Below are positions 32,690-44,266 of a DNA stretch of 64,000 nucleotides, piece after piece (positions within the stretch are counted from its first letter, which is position 1; each line of letters begins with the position of its first letter). The translations under genes were made by a program, and so were the position numbers. A model generated the notes under the pieces. It was not told the origin of the DNA, made no database searches, and saw only the letters and a program-made list of their open reading frames with translations. The stretch comes from Ichthyophis bannanicus (taxonomy: Eukaryota > Chordata > Amphibia > Gymnophiona > Ichthyophiidae): the NCBI GenBank assembly GCA_033557465.1, contig CM066031.1:1073361640-1073425639 (forward strand), in the 5' to 3' direction.

Positions 32690-34345
32690 GATGTATTACA
32701 ACTGTTTGATAAAAGGAAGAGTAGCAAATCACCTGGACTGGATGGTATACATCAAAGGGTGTTGAAATAACTGAAATATGAGATTGCAGACCTACTATTA
32801 GTAATCTATGAACTATCATTAAAATCATCTCTAGTACCTGAGGATTGGATAGTGGCCAGTGTAACTCCAGTTTTTAAAAAAGGGTTCTGGGGTGATCTGG
32901 GAAACTACAGACCAATGAGCCTGATGTTAGTACCAGGCAAAATAGAAGAAACCATTTTAAAGAACAAAAATAACTGAACATGTAGATAGCCATGGTTTAA
33001 TAGGAGAAAGCCAACATGGATTTAGCCAAGGAAAGGTGTGTCTTAGTAATCTGTTATATTTTTGAAGGTGTAAATAAACAGGTTGACAAAGGTGAGCCAG
33101 TTGATATAGTGTATCTGGATTTTCAGAAAGCCTTTAACAAGGTCCCTCATGAAAGACTCTTGGCGAAATTAAAAAATCATGAAATTGAAGGCAGTGTACT
33201 ATTGTGGATCAGGAACTGCTTAAAAGAAAGTAGGACTAAGTGGACAATTTTCTCACTGGAGAAAGGTGAATAGTGTAGTACCCCAGGGTTCTGTCCTGGG
33301 CCCACTGCTTTTTAACATATTCATAAATGACCTGGAAATATGAATAATGAGTGAGGTGATCAAATTTGCAGATGACAAAAAAATATTTAAAGTTGCTAAA
33401 ACACAAGAGGATTGTGAAAAATTGCAAGAGGACCTTGAAAAATTGGAAGACTGGACATCCAAATGGCAGATGAAATTTAATGTGGACAAGTGCAAAATTA
33501 TGCACCTAGGAAAGATCATCCCAAACTATGGTTACACGCTGCAAGGTACCACCTTAGAAACCACCACCCAGAAAAGATTTAGGCATCTTCATGAATAATA
33601 CTTTGAAACCCCCCACCCAGTGTGCAGCGGCAGCCAAGATAGCAAATAGAATGCTAGAAATCACAAGGAAAGGAATGGAAACTAAAACAAACAATATTAT
33701 AATGCCTCTGTATCGTTCCATGGTGTGACCGCACCTTGAATATTGTGTGCAGTTGTGGTCACCATATCTTAAAAAGGATATAGCTGAATTAGAAAAAGTA
33801 CAAAGAGCAACAAAAATAGTAAAGGGAATGAAAGGATACCCCTATGAGGAGAAGCTTAAAAGGTTAGGGCTCTTCAACTTAGAAAAGAGACGGCTGAGCA
33901 GGGATATGATAGAGGTCTTTAAATTAATGAATGGAGTGGAACGGGTAAACATAGATCAATTGTTTATGCCATCAAAAAGTAGAAAGACTAGAGGACACAC
34001 AATGAAGCTACAATGCAAACCATTTAAGACTAATAAGAGAAAATATTTTTTTACTCAACATGTAATCAAACTCTGGAATTCGTTACCAGAAGATGTAGTT
34101 AAAGCTGTTATTGTAGCTGGTTTAAAAAAGGTTTGGACAAGTTCCTGGAGGAAAAGTCCATAAACTGTTATTAAAGAGGACCCAGGAAATCCACTGCTTA
34201 CCCCAGGATAGGCATTGCAGAACCTGTGTGCCTCTTTGGGAACCTGCCAGATACTTGTGACCTGAATTGACCACTGTTGGAAACAGGATACTGGGCCTGA
34301 TGGACCTTGGTCTGACCTAGTAAGGCATTTCTTATGTTCTTAAGA
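32690..34345 (+). mobile_element. CR1-type LINE, 5'-truncated, decayed
   Basis: Broken frames give reverse transcriptase in order: SKSPGLDG near 32720, NYRPMSL near 32905, GQHGFSQG-like text near 33010, IVYLDFQKAFNKVPHERLL near 33100, then [12 protein letters not shown] text near 33280. The catalytic FADD is at 33362. Then WQMKFNVDKCKIMHLG (33464-33511) and the C-terminal LQLWSPYLKKDIAELEKVQ region follow. The 3' end has GATGGACCTTGGTCTGACC and CTTATGTTCTTA near 34297-34345, typical of CR1 tails. Confidence 0.85.
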
Positions 34346-34349
34346 GACA

Positions 34350-34770
34350 AGATATTAGATGTTTTTGTGCCAAGTGATTAGTCTGTGCTTCGAGTGGAAA
34401 AACAGAAGATCGTCAAGTTCCCAGCAATTCAGTCAGAGACTAAGAAATGTTTTCCTTTCATATTAGGTGCCATAGGCTTGATTAAAAGGATTTTCAAACA
34501 CACCTTAGTAAATTGACTATACTTTTACATCTTACGAACTGCGGAAAGAAGCTCTATTTGGCAGGATGCAATTACAATGCCGAGCATTAGCATACTTGAA
34601 AAACTGAGATCATACTCCATATACCCTAGCTTAGGAGTGAGATTCATTACTATCATGGTAGGTGCAAAGCTAAACCCATTTGGAGAAATTGCCCTGCAGA
34701 AAATAAGTGAAGACAATGAACTATTCTTAGAAACCCATATGGCTAATCTGTGTGTGGAGAGGAGTTGAAT
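34350..34770 (+). pseudogene. Second REL-type LINE C-terminal fragment (tentative)
   Basis: Text such as VEKQKIVKFPAI, then KKCFPFILGAIGLIKR, resembles the end of the endonuclease-like domain suggested at 31850-32620 (family form PVVIGALGxI). ATCATACTCCATATACCCTA at 34609 also matches 32493 in the first fragment. The CR1 lies between the two fragments. Confidence 0.35.
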
Positions 34771-35284
34771 ACCTCAATGCACATCTAACAATTTCATTAT
34801 CCCTCTACTTTTGACCTTTCCATGTAAGTAAACGGGTTCCAAGCAGATTTTCTCTTAATCATTAAAACAATCTTGAGCTAAAGATGATGAACTATTTTTA
34901 AATGAAAACTGAAAAATATTTTGAGGAGGTCATTTGAGACCTAGGATTAGAAAATTAGTGGACATATAAGGATCTTTTTTTGAAGAAGCAGTTTCTCAGC
35001 CAATCTCACTCACGCAGGCCCATCAGAGCAAGTCTGGTGCAAGGATATGAAAGTGCCCAAGGCAAACCTCATTCCTGACGCCACCATTGCTGTAACTGCT
35101 GCCCCCTCCAAGACCTGCACGGGCAGCAATGACTTTAAAACAGCCCCACAGTGCTTACCAGAAGCCTCCTGTGAAAATAGGAATTACAGGCATAACTCAC
35201 ACATAACTCTCTGTGCCTCCCATATGGAATCAGCTTCTATGATCATTTTAATTTTATTGTAATTTTATAACAGGGCACCTAGGT
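34771..35284. other. Unassigned stretch
   Basis: No gene or repeat was recognised. It ends at the hAT-type MITE. Confidence 0.25.
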
Positions 35285-35620
35285 CAGGGCCGACCCGTCC
35301 ACTAGACAAGCTAGGCAGCGGACCTGGATTGGCCTCTTTGTTCTGCCGCTTTGTTGCCTATGGCAGCCCATGTGCTGAAGCACACATGACCTGCCACTTC
35401 TGATCTTCCTCTGATGCAATTTACTGTCGGAGCGGGGTCCAAAGCGGCAGGTCATGTGTGCACAAAGCCATTGCTTTTAAAATACTGCCGCTGCCACCGC
35501 TGCCTGCCTCCTTCACCAAGATGGAATTGGCGGCAGCGGGGGGTGGTGGCACAGCTCAACAGGGGCGGCTTGGTGTGGGGAGGGAGCGGCACAGTCAGGG
35601 TTTCCCTTGGGCTGGCCCTG
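35285..35620. mobile_element. hAT-type MITE, 336 bp
   Basis: The left end is CAGGGCCGACCC, and the right end reads CAGGGCCAGCCC on the other strand, an 11 of 12 match. The flanks (ACCTAGGT and GACTAGTT) share 5 of 8 bases, compatible with a decayed 8-bp duplication. The 38495-40927 hAT has the same CAGGGCCG start. Confidence 0.6.
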
Positions 35621-35877
35621 GACTAGTTTAAGGCAGCTCTTATTTTATAAAGACAAGTAGGTGCCTACTTGTCTTCCTAAAATACTAGTGTAAGTGGCAA
35701 ACGTACTGCCTTAAATTCAGGCACAGACATTTGCACCTGCTCTATTGCAGGTTTAAGTAACATCATGGCATGCTTGCAGTGGCTTATGTTACAGTGAGGG
35801 GCCTCTAAGCAAACCTTTGCTGAGGGACCCCCATTGTCATGCTGGTGTGTCCCCCTTCATGCGTCAGCACCCCCATG
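35621..35877. other. Unassigned stretch with a short palindrome
   Basis: AGACAAGTAGGTGCCTACTTGTCT near 35660 is a perfect palindrome, possibly an old MITE end. Nothing else was recognised. Confidence 0.3.
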
Positions 35878-36842
35878 TAGCCCTCACCCTACAACTACTA
35901 CTACTACTAATCATTTGTATAGCGGTGTAAGGTGTACGCAGCGCTCTACATATAGATGTAAAACAAAGTCCCTACTCATTAGAGCTTACAATCTAATCAA
36001 GACAAAACACATAGAGGCCGAGTTATGGGTCTCCGGGCCATCTGGACATGCAGACATCTGGACAGCCCAGAGATGCGCCCGATTCTGCTCCCACGGGGAC
36101 TAGACGTCCCCACAGGAGCAGGATCGCGGCATAGTGGCTGGAGGCTCGGTTTTGGTCACGTTCAGTTTCAGACATGGTGAGACATCCAGGCAGCTATGTC
36201 GAATAAGCAGCAGAGATCTGATGCTGGATTCCTGGAGAGATTTCAGGCGTAGAGAGGTCGATCTGAGAGTCGTCAGCATAAACTGGTACTGAAAACCATG
36301 CGAGGAAATAAGTGCACCAAGAGACTGAGCGTAGAGAAAGAAAAATAGAAGTCCCAAGACAGAGCCCTGAGGTACACCAACTGAGGGCAGTAGAGGAGGA
36401 TCCACCAGAACATACATTAAAGATGTGCTGGGAGAGATAAGAAGAAACCCAGGACAGAACAGAGTCCCTAAATGCAAGCGAAGACAGAGTATCGAGGAGA
36501 AGGTGGTGATCAACGGTGTCAAAGGCAGCAGAAAGGTCAAGAAGGATGAGGACTGAGTAAAGTCCCTTGGATTTGACAAGACATAAGTTGCTGGAGACTT
36601 TACATTCCACAGAAACAGCTCTTCCTAGAGGACTAAAGTCAGACTGCAGTGGATCTAGAAGGGCTTAAGAGGGCAAGACAGTGGCAGTGAACTGCTCATT
36701 CAAGTAGTTTTGAAGCAAAGGGGAGGAGAGAGATAGGCTGATAGCTGGAAGGACAGACAGGGTTTAGTGAGGATGTTTTGAGAAGAGATGTGAGAAGATC
36801 ATGCTTGTAGGCCACAGGAACAGTTGCAGTGGCAAGTGATAG
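35878..36842 (-). mobile_element. Antisense L2 LINE 3' half, decayed
   Basis: The 3' end has ACTACTACTACTAATCATTTG at 35893, the usual L2 tail, then GCGCTCTACATATAGATG and AGCTTACAATCTAATCAAG. Minus-strand frames to 36610 carry reverse transcriptase: VLILLDLSAAFDTVDHHLLLDTL, then [13 protein letters not shown] and VYADDSQIDL (YADD intact). Frames overlap and change near 36579. A short CpG-rich hairpin segment at about 36014-36150 interrupts it. It continues to the MITE at 36843. Confidence 0.8.
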
Positions 36843-37098
36843 CAGTGGCGGCAACTTACTTTTAGGTGTTTATGCATTGCCTCTGCTCTTTTAAGTTTGC
36901 CATGAGTCCGGCGACTGTTCCCCGCCAGCTGAAGTTTCACAGTGTGGCTGTTATTGCATGGAACAGCCACTGGGCCCGCAACAAACTTAAAAGAGCGGTA
37001 TCATGCTGCTGTTGCTGCCATTGCTGTGTGGACCCCCTTTCTGCTCAGGCCCCCACCCCAGCCCTGCAGGGGCTGCTTGCGCAGAATTTACGCCACTG
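36843..37098. mobile_element. hAT-like MITE, 256 bp
   Basis: The ends are CAGTGGCGGCAA and, inverted, CAGTGGCGTAAA, which resemble hAT termini. Flanking octamers AGTGATAG and CATAATTG share only about half their bases. Inside, CTCTTTTAAGTTTG at 36887 and CAAACTTAAAAGAG at 36980 form a hairpin. Confidence 0.45.
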
Positions 37099-37359
37099 CA
37101 TAATTGTAAAGTCCACCAGTGCTCCACCTGGACCATGTCTCTTCCACGTCTACCAGCCCAATATGCGCCAACATGTCAGCGTGCATACTTTTCCACTGGT
37201 ATTTTCCAAGAGGCCATTAACATGAGTAAATTGCCACATACATGTGTCAATGACTTGATAACATTGCTTACTATGCTGTTAATTTATATGTTTAGTATAG
37301 ACCTGCCTAATAGCAGGCTTAAATTAAATGGATAACAGCGACAGTGGTCACCACATTAT
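37099..37359. other. Unassigned stretch
   Basis: No gene was seen here. It lies between two miniature elements. Confidence 0.25.
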
Positions 37360-37708
37360 GGGCCATGTTTACCAAAGGACACTAACGGTTAGCATGGGGT
37401 TTAGTGTGCGCTAAGCACGCTGCAGTAACCGCTATTGCCTGTCCAAAATGCGGCTATGATAAAAATCCTGCGCTAGCCACTTACTGTAGGCTAAGGCAGA
37501 ACGTGTGAATTGTTGTTAGTGAGGGCGCCTTTAACGCACACTCCTACCTCAGTGGCATTATGTGCAGCCATGTTAATGATGGCAAACCACTTAGCACGGG
37601 GATGGTGCGGAACCCACGCTAACTATATGAGGACATAACGGGAATGTCTTCATGTGTTAGTGAGGGCCTGATGTCACCCCCATGCTAAGTTATTAGTAAA
37701 CATGCCCC
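37360..37708. mobile_element. Harbinger-like MITE, 349 bp
   Basis: The left end GGGCCATGTTTACC and the inverted right end GGGGCATGTTTACT resemble the GGGGTATGTTTACT ends of copies A, B and C. GTTAGCATGGGG near 37388 and the inverted CTTAGCATGGGG extend the similarity. Flanking target duplication is no longer clear. It is likely a distant relative of the A/B/C family. Confidence 0.5.
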
Positions 37709-38100
37709 TGTGTGTATATTCAGTGTGGCTATCTATTCATACAATGGAGCTAAATGTATGTATTAATTTACATGATACAATCAGTGTTTAAATTAATATG
37801 ATGACTCTCACCACTGAATATCCACAAAGTCTTTTCCTCCTTTGGGCTTAAATCTTAAAGATAAGTGGGCAGGAAAGCATCCAGGCATCAACATGCAGTC
37901 TCCAAGCACAGATTTTACTGAGCTGCTTAAGAGTGCTTTGCAATCCTTTAACTACTAGCTTGGATTTACAAATAGCAGTGTGCAGTTTGGTACTTACAGC
38001 TTTCTCAAGTCTGCTGTGTTGAAGTGCTGTGTTTACTTTCTCATTAGACCAGAGTAAAGATCCTTGAAGCAGACAAACCTCAGTGTCTCTCAAGTGGGGT
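37709..38100. other. Unassigned stretch
   Basis: The minus-strand open frame 37848-38093 has no recognised motif and is not called a gene. Confidence 0.25.
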
Positions 38101-38639
38101 ATTCAGTGAGGAAAGAACCTTCAAGGCTGCGCAACTAATCTTTCGCCAGCCTCGACATACTCATTTAACCCCTCTTCTCAAATCACTTCATTGGCTTCCC
38201 TTCCATTTCCGTATCCAATTCAAACTTCTCCTTCTGACCTTTAAATGCAGGGATCTGAACGCAAGGGATTCTTCTGCTCCTCACTACCTTTCCTCTCTCC
38301 TTTACACCCCAACTCGTGAACTCCGCTCTTCTACTGGCTTGCTCCTTGCCTTGCCCTTTTCTTCCACTGCTAACTCCAGACTTCGGTCCTTTCACCTTGC
38401 TGCTCCTTATACCTGGAACAAACTACCCGAGTCTGTACGTCAGGCTTCATCTCTCCCCCTTTTCAAATCCATACTAAAGGCTCACCTCTTTGAGCAGGGC
38501 CGGATTTACCTTGAGTGAGGCCCTACGCCAACAAAAATTGTGGGCCCCCAGCAGGGGCGGCCCAAGGGGGGTGCGGACCTCATTTGCATAAGGGGCCTCA
38601 TTTGCATAAATATTTGCATAATGTTACCATATACTAACT

Positions 38640-39519
38640 TTTAGTAAACGTGCCTCTTAATGAGTGTATGGATAAAGAAAGACTAAAAGATTTCTACATT
38701 ACTACTATAATCCAGTGCCAACTGCCAGACACATTAGGAACTACTACAAACACTGCCCATAGTAAACCCGCCATATCCTAACAGCACTACCAGGACTCAC
38801 AAAGCACCATACTCTACCAATCAAAAGGCAACACTGCAAATATTAAACCAATACATTTCAGAGAACAACAATACATGACCTACTGGGGAAAGAGAACAAG
38901 TGGCAATGTCAAATAGGAATTATATAAACAGAACACCTCAGCTCAGTTACACATGCAGAACATAGACCATCACCAAACAAGTAATCACAATTTAGAAATA
39001 GGAAGACAATAATTAAACTGGGAATCCCAAAAGCCAAACTTGGAATGTACAACACTGTAGAAATAAAACTATACATTAATTTGCTCTTGTACTAAACAAA
39101 GCGCAGATGTTAATGATGCACATTTACCAGAGCTGACATATTCCAATTAATAAATTCAAAATAAAGAGATATTTTTCTACCTTTTGTGCATTTTTCTCAG
39201 CTGCAATTGCTCCAGCCACTTTCTTCTGGTTTCTTCGTGTCTTCTGCTAACTCTCCATCGTCTGCTGTCCATTTGTCCTTTCTTCTCTCTTCTAGATTTT
39301 TTTCCATTCTCTCTCTACATCTGCTTTAACATGCTAATCTTTCTCCTTTTGCTCTTTCCTCATTCCTATTTCATCCACTCAAATTTTACCCCTCCATCCT
39401 CAATCCCCACTTACTCTCCCAATACCCGGCCAATTGTAGATTTTTTATCCCTCCCACACAAAATATTTTTCCCTTCTCCATTTTACTCTTCCAGCCCCAT
39501 CCCATTCTAATCCTCCCCC
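38640..39519. other. AT-rich spacer inside the hAT-like element
   Basis: A short piece at 38637-38660 (TTTTAGTAAACGTGCCTCTTA) resembles a Harbinger-type end as in copies A to C. Otherwise no gene or repeat was recognised. Confidence 0.35.
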
Positions 39520-40375
39520 AACATCAGCTCCCTTCTAGTTCCAGCCTCACCCAGCATCCATTCCCTTCTAGTCCCTGCATCAGCCCATTTCCAGTCCTAG
39601 CCATCCATCAGCCCATGTCCAGTCCTAGCAACCCCCCAACCCAATACCAGTCCTAGCCCCCCCATCACCCCACTTACAGTCCTTAACCCCCCATCACCCC
39701 ATTTTCAGTCCTTAACCCCCCATCACCCCATTTTCAGTTTAAGCCCCCCCTATAACCCATTACCAGTCCTAACCCCCCATCAGCCCACTTCCAGTCCTAA
39801 CCCCATCAACCCATTTCCAGTCAGCCCCCCATAGCCCATTGCCAGTCCTACCCCCCCATCAGCCCACAGCCCATTACCAGTCCTAACCCCATCATCCCAC
39901 CTCCAGTTTTAACCCCCCAGCCCATTTCCAGTCCTAGCCCCCCATAGCCCATTACCAGACAACCCCCATCAGCCCACAGCCCATTACCAGTCTTAACCCC
40001 CCCAAAGCCCATTACCAGTTCTAACCCCCCCCAACAGCCCATTACCAGTCCTAACCCCATCAGCCCACCTCCAGTCTTAACCCCCCAGCCCATTTCCAGT
40101 CCTAGCCCCCCCCCCATAGCCCATTACCAGACAGCCCCCATCAGCCCACAGCCCATTACCAGTCTTAACCCCCCCCCAAAGCCCATTGCCAGTTCTAAGC
40201 CCCCCAACAGCCCAAAGTCCATTACCAGTCCTAAACCCATCAGCCCACCTCTAGCCTTAACCCCCCCCCAGCCCAGCCCAGCCCAGCCCATCCCATTTCC
40301 AGCCCCATCCCCCCAATAGCCCATTACCAGTCCTACCCCCCCCCCATAGCCCATTACCAGTCCTACCCCCCCCCC
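39520..40375. repeat. C-rich minisatellite inside the hAT-like element
   Basis: Units of the type CCCATTACCAGTCCTAACCC with CATCAGCCC spacers are repeated with variable length, mostly 20-45 bp. Minus-strand open frames here read only as glycine, leucine and methionine repeats and are not genes. Confidence 0.9.
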
Positions 40376-40406
40376 GGCCTAAAGTAAAATTTAATTTAAA
40401 AAAAAA

Positions 40407-40830
40407 ACCTGGTGGCTGCCGCCGCGGGGCTCCCGCGGCTGCCGCGGGGGCCCCGGCTACAAGCAGAACCGGTCGGGTCGGGGCGGGTCGGGTCTCTCCC
40501 TCCCTCCCTCCCTCGCTGCAGGCTGCAGGCTGCGAGAGACGCGAAGGGAGAGCGTCTCCTCGCGTCTGTGTTAAGCCGGCAGGGGCTGATGGGAAATCCC
40601 ATCAGCCCCTGCGGGCTTAACACAGACGCGAGGAGACGCTCTATCTTCGCGTCTCTCGCAGCCTGCAGCGAGGGAGGGAGGGAGGGAGGGAGGGAGAGAC
40701 CCGACCCGACCCGACCCGACCGCACCGCACCGCACCGCACCGCACCGCTTCGCTTCAGCTTGTAGACGGGGCCCCCGCGGCAGCAGAGGGGGCCCCGCGA
40801 CGGCAGCCACCAGGTTTTTTTTTAAAATTG
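40407..40830. repeat. Long GC-rich inverted repeat (about 200-bp arms)
   Basis: The centre is GATGGGAAATCCCATC at 40588-40603. Arms extend outward through GCGTCTCCTCGCG/CGCGAGGAGACGC, AGGGAGGGAGG/CCTCCCTCCCT, GGTCGGGTCGGG/CCCGACCCGAC and TGGCTGCCGCCGC/GCGACGGCAGCCA. A few small gaps differ between arms. The repeat lies just inside the right end of the hAT-like element. Confidence 0.9.
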
Positions 40831-41132
40831 AGTTTAAAAAAAATTACCTGGTTCTTTTTTTGTGGGCCCCTGCCGGCTGTGGGCCCTACGCCATGGCGTA
40901 CATGGCGTATAGGTAAATCCGGCCCTGTCTTTGAGACTGCCTTTGGATCCTGATCCCTTGTTTCCTTGTGTCTCCTTATCCTTCCCTATTCTACCCTTAT
41001 TCGTATCTTTTGTCTTGTCTGCCTTATTTAGATTGTAAGCTCTGAAGAGCAGGGATCGTTTTTATATATATCTGTACAGCACTGCATATGCCTTGTGGTG
41101 CTTATATAAATGATTAATAGTAGTAGTAGAGG

Positions 41133-41649
41133 CTGTAACCTAATTTGGAGCAGAAAGACATGAAACCAATAGAAACAAGCTTCCTGAGTGTGAGTACTAC
41201 AGCTGAGTAGTGAGAGCTGCTCAGGAGAGCTAGCTGAGTAAAGAATTGTGTTTTGGCACCAGTGATCAGTTCTGGAAGTTGGTGATCTTGGAGGCAGCTG
41301 AAGCAACAAGTTATTCTCTGAGACGCAGAAGGAAAGTACAGTGAGAAGAGAGGCAGCACTGATGTTGTTCCTGCTGCTTGTGGAATCTGTCTTCAGTGTA
41401 TCCAGCTGTACAAGGAGGACCGGTAAGCTGCCTGATCCAGGTTGATGCAAAGGAGTCCATGGCTGAAGATTTCTTCCCAAAGTGCCATAAGGACACAAAT
41501 GAGTAAAGTATTCCCCACACTGCCCATGGTGAATTATCTACACAAGTTTCTGCTAATTTCAGTCAGAGCTGTGAAGATACAGAAACTGCAGCCAGGAGAA
41601 GGAAGTGAAGGTTATAATTCAGTTCAAGGTACAAGTCCGTTTATTTGAT
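41133..41649. other. Unassigned stretch
   Basis: A 156-codon minus-strand frame (41028-41498) overlaps the L2 tail and shows no known motif, so it is not called a gene. The stretch may include the 3' region of the Penelope-like element, whose exact end was not found. Confidence 0.25.
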
Positions 41650-44266
41650 GTGTTGCTTCAGCCAGTCATCGACAGCCTACTGGCATGAATCCTCTTAGAC
41701 TGTTAAACACAAGCACACACCAATCTTTGGAGGAGCCATCTTTCTCAGCTTCTGGGCCCCAAATGATTAAGTAAGAACAGGAGGGAACTACAGATGTTTC
41801 CTCTGCAAGGATATTTTTGAGTAGACTAGCTGGAGCAGCTCGACAACAGAATTTTGACACCTACTTTAAATCAATGTTTTCCAATTGATTTGTAAATTTA
41901 AACCCCGAGGACTGACAATGTCCAAGGAAAATATCCAAAACTGTTCACAATAATTTAATTTTGCTTCTCGATCACCTCCTCTCCAACTACTTGATACATA
42001 GTCCAGTATTCTCCATGTTAGATCTGAAAAGGTGTGGTTTTGCTCCAACTAATCATCTACAATCAGTGCTGATATATTCTTTGTATTCAAGCGAGATCGA
42101 TGTTCACTTAATCATTTTACCAAAGATCATTTTGTGTGTCCAATGTAGGACTTTCCGCATGGGCAATTGATAACATACACTACATAAGTAGTTTGACAAG
42201 ACATTCTCCAACAAGATTGTATCAGATGTTGATTTGAAGGAAAAATCCAGCTCTGCCTTTCAATAGTAGAAGAGAAAAAGTTGCAATGTCCACAGGCAAA
42301 GTGACCCACTATTTGCATAGAAGATTCCATAGGCTCTTTCATCTGATCGATCTTGACACATAATCTGCTAAACTATGGCCTTTGTGATATGCAATAATTA
42401 GATATTCTTCAGAACAAGCATGAGATTGTAATATATTCCAATATTTATAAATTATAGAGGCTATCATTGATGCCTTTACAGTGAAAGGTAGAACACACTC
42501 CAAAGGACCTGTGTCGAGATCTTTACATTTAGAAGATATCAAAAGATGTTCACATTGCACATGTAACCCCCGCTTATATGTTTTTGATTTAATTTCCTTT
42601 GACTAACCCCCATCCAGGTATCTTTGTAGATATTTCTGAGCTTGCAATTGATAATCTTTAATAGCACAAATGTGCCAAAGCCGAAGGAACTGGCTGACAG
42701 GGAGACCCTGTTTTAAACTCAAGGGATGATGACTAGAATAATATAATAAATGAATACATTCTACCATCTTTTGATAAAGAGTGGTAGTCAGCCTCAGATC
42801 TGTTTTTTCTATCATTATATCCAAAAATGGAATGCACTTCTTTCTGATAGCTTGAGCACTCAAACTGCATGTTATTCTTCCAAGCATTAAGCCATATCAC
42901 AAACTCCTGTAAAGCCATGGATGACCCTTTCCAAATATAGAAAGTATCATCCAAGTATCATTTCCATATTCTAATGGAAGACATCCAGGGCAATTCATAC
43001 AAATATTGTTCTGCAAAGTTAGCTGCATACAATGTAGCCACTGTAGGCACTACTGTGGCTCCCATTGCAATGCCATAATCTTGATGACAGAAGCAATTAT
43101 TAAAACAGAAATAATTCTCTGTAAGAATTAGTTGCGACAATTGGAGAACAAACATCTTAGCCACCCGGGGAGGTAAACATTCTCCCCAAGCCAAAGATGG
43201 TATAACAAAAAGGGCTTCTTGCTGGTCTAGTCTACATTTGTATAGAAAGATTTTATAACCAACCAGTCATCTCGTTGAATACTTTGAAGCGAAGATAAAA
43301 TGGTAAGCGTTTGGGTTGTATCTTTTATATACGATTTTGCTTGGCATGCCAATGGATTTAGGATTCGATCTACAAAAAAAGACAAGGGTTCTAATAGGGA
43401 AGTACTGCCTGCCACGATAGGGCAGCATAGTGGATGGTTGAAAGTTTTATGAACTTTCGGCACAGTATACAAAATAGGGACCAAGGGAGTTTTATTAACC
43501 AGAAATTCTTTCTCTTTTAATGTTATGAATTCTTGTACAAAACCACTCTTTGCCACTTGAGTAGCTTGTAAGAGGAGGTCATGAGTGGGATCAACTTCCA
43601 ATAATTGGTAATATTTTGAATCTCCCAATTGGTTATCAATTTCCCTATCATATTGTTCCTTTGTTTGTACCACAACAGCCCCTCCTTTATCTGAACTAGA
43701 AATTATGAGGGTTTTTGTAATTCTTGATATTGGGCATATGTCATATTCCACCTGATAGATAAAAATTTCTTTTTAAGAGATCCTACCTCTTATAAAACCA
43801 ACCGTTGATAAGCAGCTATTAAAGAAGCTTGAAAACCCATTGGAACCCATTTTGATGGTACACTCACTGTAGAGGAATCTTTTGATATTGAATGAGAGGA
43901 CGCATAAAGTTCAATCACCAATTTCTGAAAGAAACGATATAAGACCACTCTCAAATCAAAAATTTGATGTTTAATCGTAGGTACAAAAGACAATCCTAGA
44001 TTTAAAATTTCTTCTTGATCAAGGGAAAGAACTACAGAGGATAGGTTTAATACTGATGATCTCTGGCATGGGCTTGAGTAGTGGGACCTCGCCAGTTATT
44101 GCTGTAATCGGCCCTAACTGGCCTCTCCCTCATCCTCTGCCCCTCTAGTTGCATTGATCTAAAAAATCAGTACCATTTTCTCTTTGCAATTCCTCCCCAT
44201 TGGAATTTGAGGTATAGTCTTGATATTCCTTCCGTGAGATTGTATCATTTCTATTCCTAAGCGTCG
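41650..44266 (-). mobile_element. Penelope-like element, 3' portion (split by the DIRS)
   Basis: Minus-strand sequence contains a Penelope-type reverse transcriptase followed by a GIY-YIG endonuclease start, the defining order of endonuclease-bearing Penelope elements. The 5' portion is found beyond the DIRS element at 55495-56050. The joint falls in the N-terminal region of the protein. The 3' end was set from the weakest recognisable text and is uncertain by a few hundred bases. Confidence 0.75.
41866..44266 (-). pseudogene. Penelope-like reverse transcriptase with GIY-YIG nuclease, broken
   Basis: Frames in order: an N-terminal region with LSFVPTIKHQIFDLRVVLYRF (near 43990), ISSSDKGGAVVVQTKEQYD near 43700, KTPLVPILYTVPKVHK near 43490, and NPLCCPIVAGSTSLLEPLS near 43420. 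Then GIAMGATVVPTVATLYAANF near 43070, the catalytic YLDDTFYIW near 42955, and thumb text to about 42600. The GIY-YIG start YVVYVINCPCGKSYIGHTK is at about 42140-42200. Stops and shifts lie near 43750, 43220, 42955, 42600 and 42125. The nuclease nicks the target, and the reverse transcriptase is related to telomerase. Confidence 0.82.

Larger units (their letters stand above)
38495..40927. mobile_element. Non-autonomous hAT-like transposon, 2.4 kb
   Basis: A perfect 16-bp TIR (CAGGGCCGGATTTACC) lies at both ends. The 8-bp target duplication TCTTTGAG is at 38487-38494 and 40928-40935 and is exact. An 8-bp duplication and CAG-start ends fit the hAT superfamily. No transposase is seen: the interior is AT-rich spacer, a C-rich short-repeat array (39520-40375) and a long GC-rich inverted repeat (40407-40830). 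It would need a transposase from elsewhere. Confidence 0.88.
38105..41132 (+). mobile_element. L2 LINE 3' end, split by a hAT element
   Basis: The C-terminal L2 reading (QLIFRQPRHTHLTPLLKSLHW-like, with frames of RSSTGLLLALPFSS and LAAPYTWNKLPESVRQ) runs from 38105 to 38494 with a few shifts. The 3' tail resumes at 40928 with CTTTGGATCCTGATC and ends in AGATTGTAAGCTC, ACAGCACTGCATATGCC and a TAGTAGTAG tail at 41120-41132. The hAT at 38495-40927 lies between. Confidence 0.85.

Noticed and set aside
39848..40354. Glycine/leucine/methionine-repeat proteins on the minus strand
   Set aside because: They are translations of a C-rich short tandem repeat inside a hAT-like element.
40412..40810. Open frames through the GC-rich inverted repeat
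   Set aside because: Both strands give similar arginine/proline-rich frames because the DNA is an inverted repeat of simple sequence.
41028..41498. 156-codon minus-strand frame
   Set aside because: It overlaps the L2 tail at one end, shows no motif, and has no neighbouring coding evidence.
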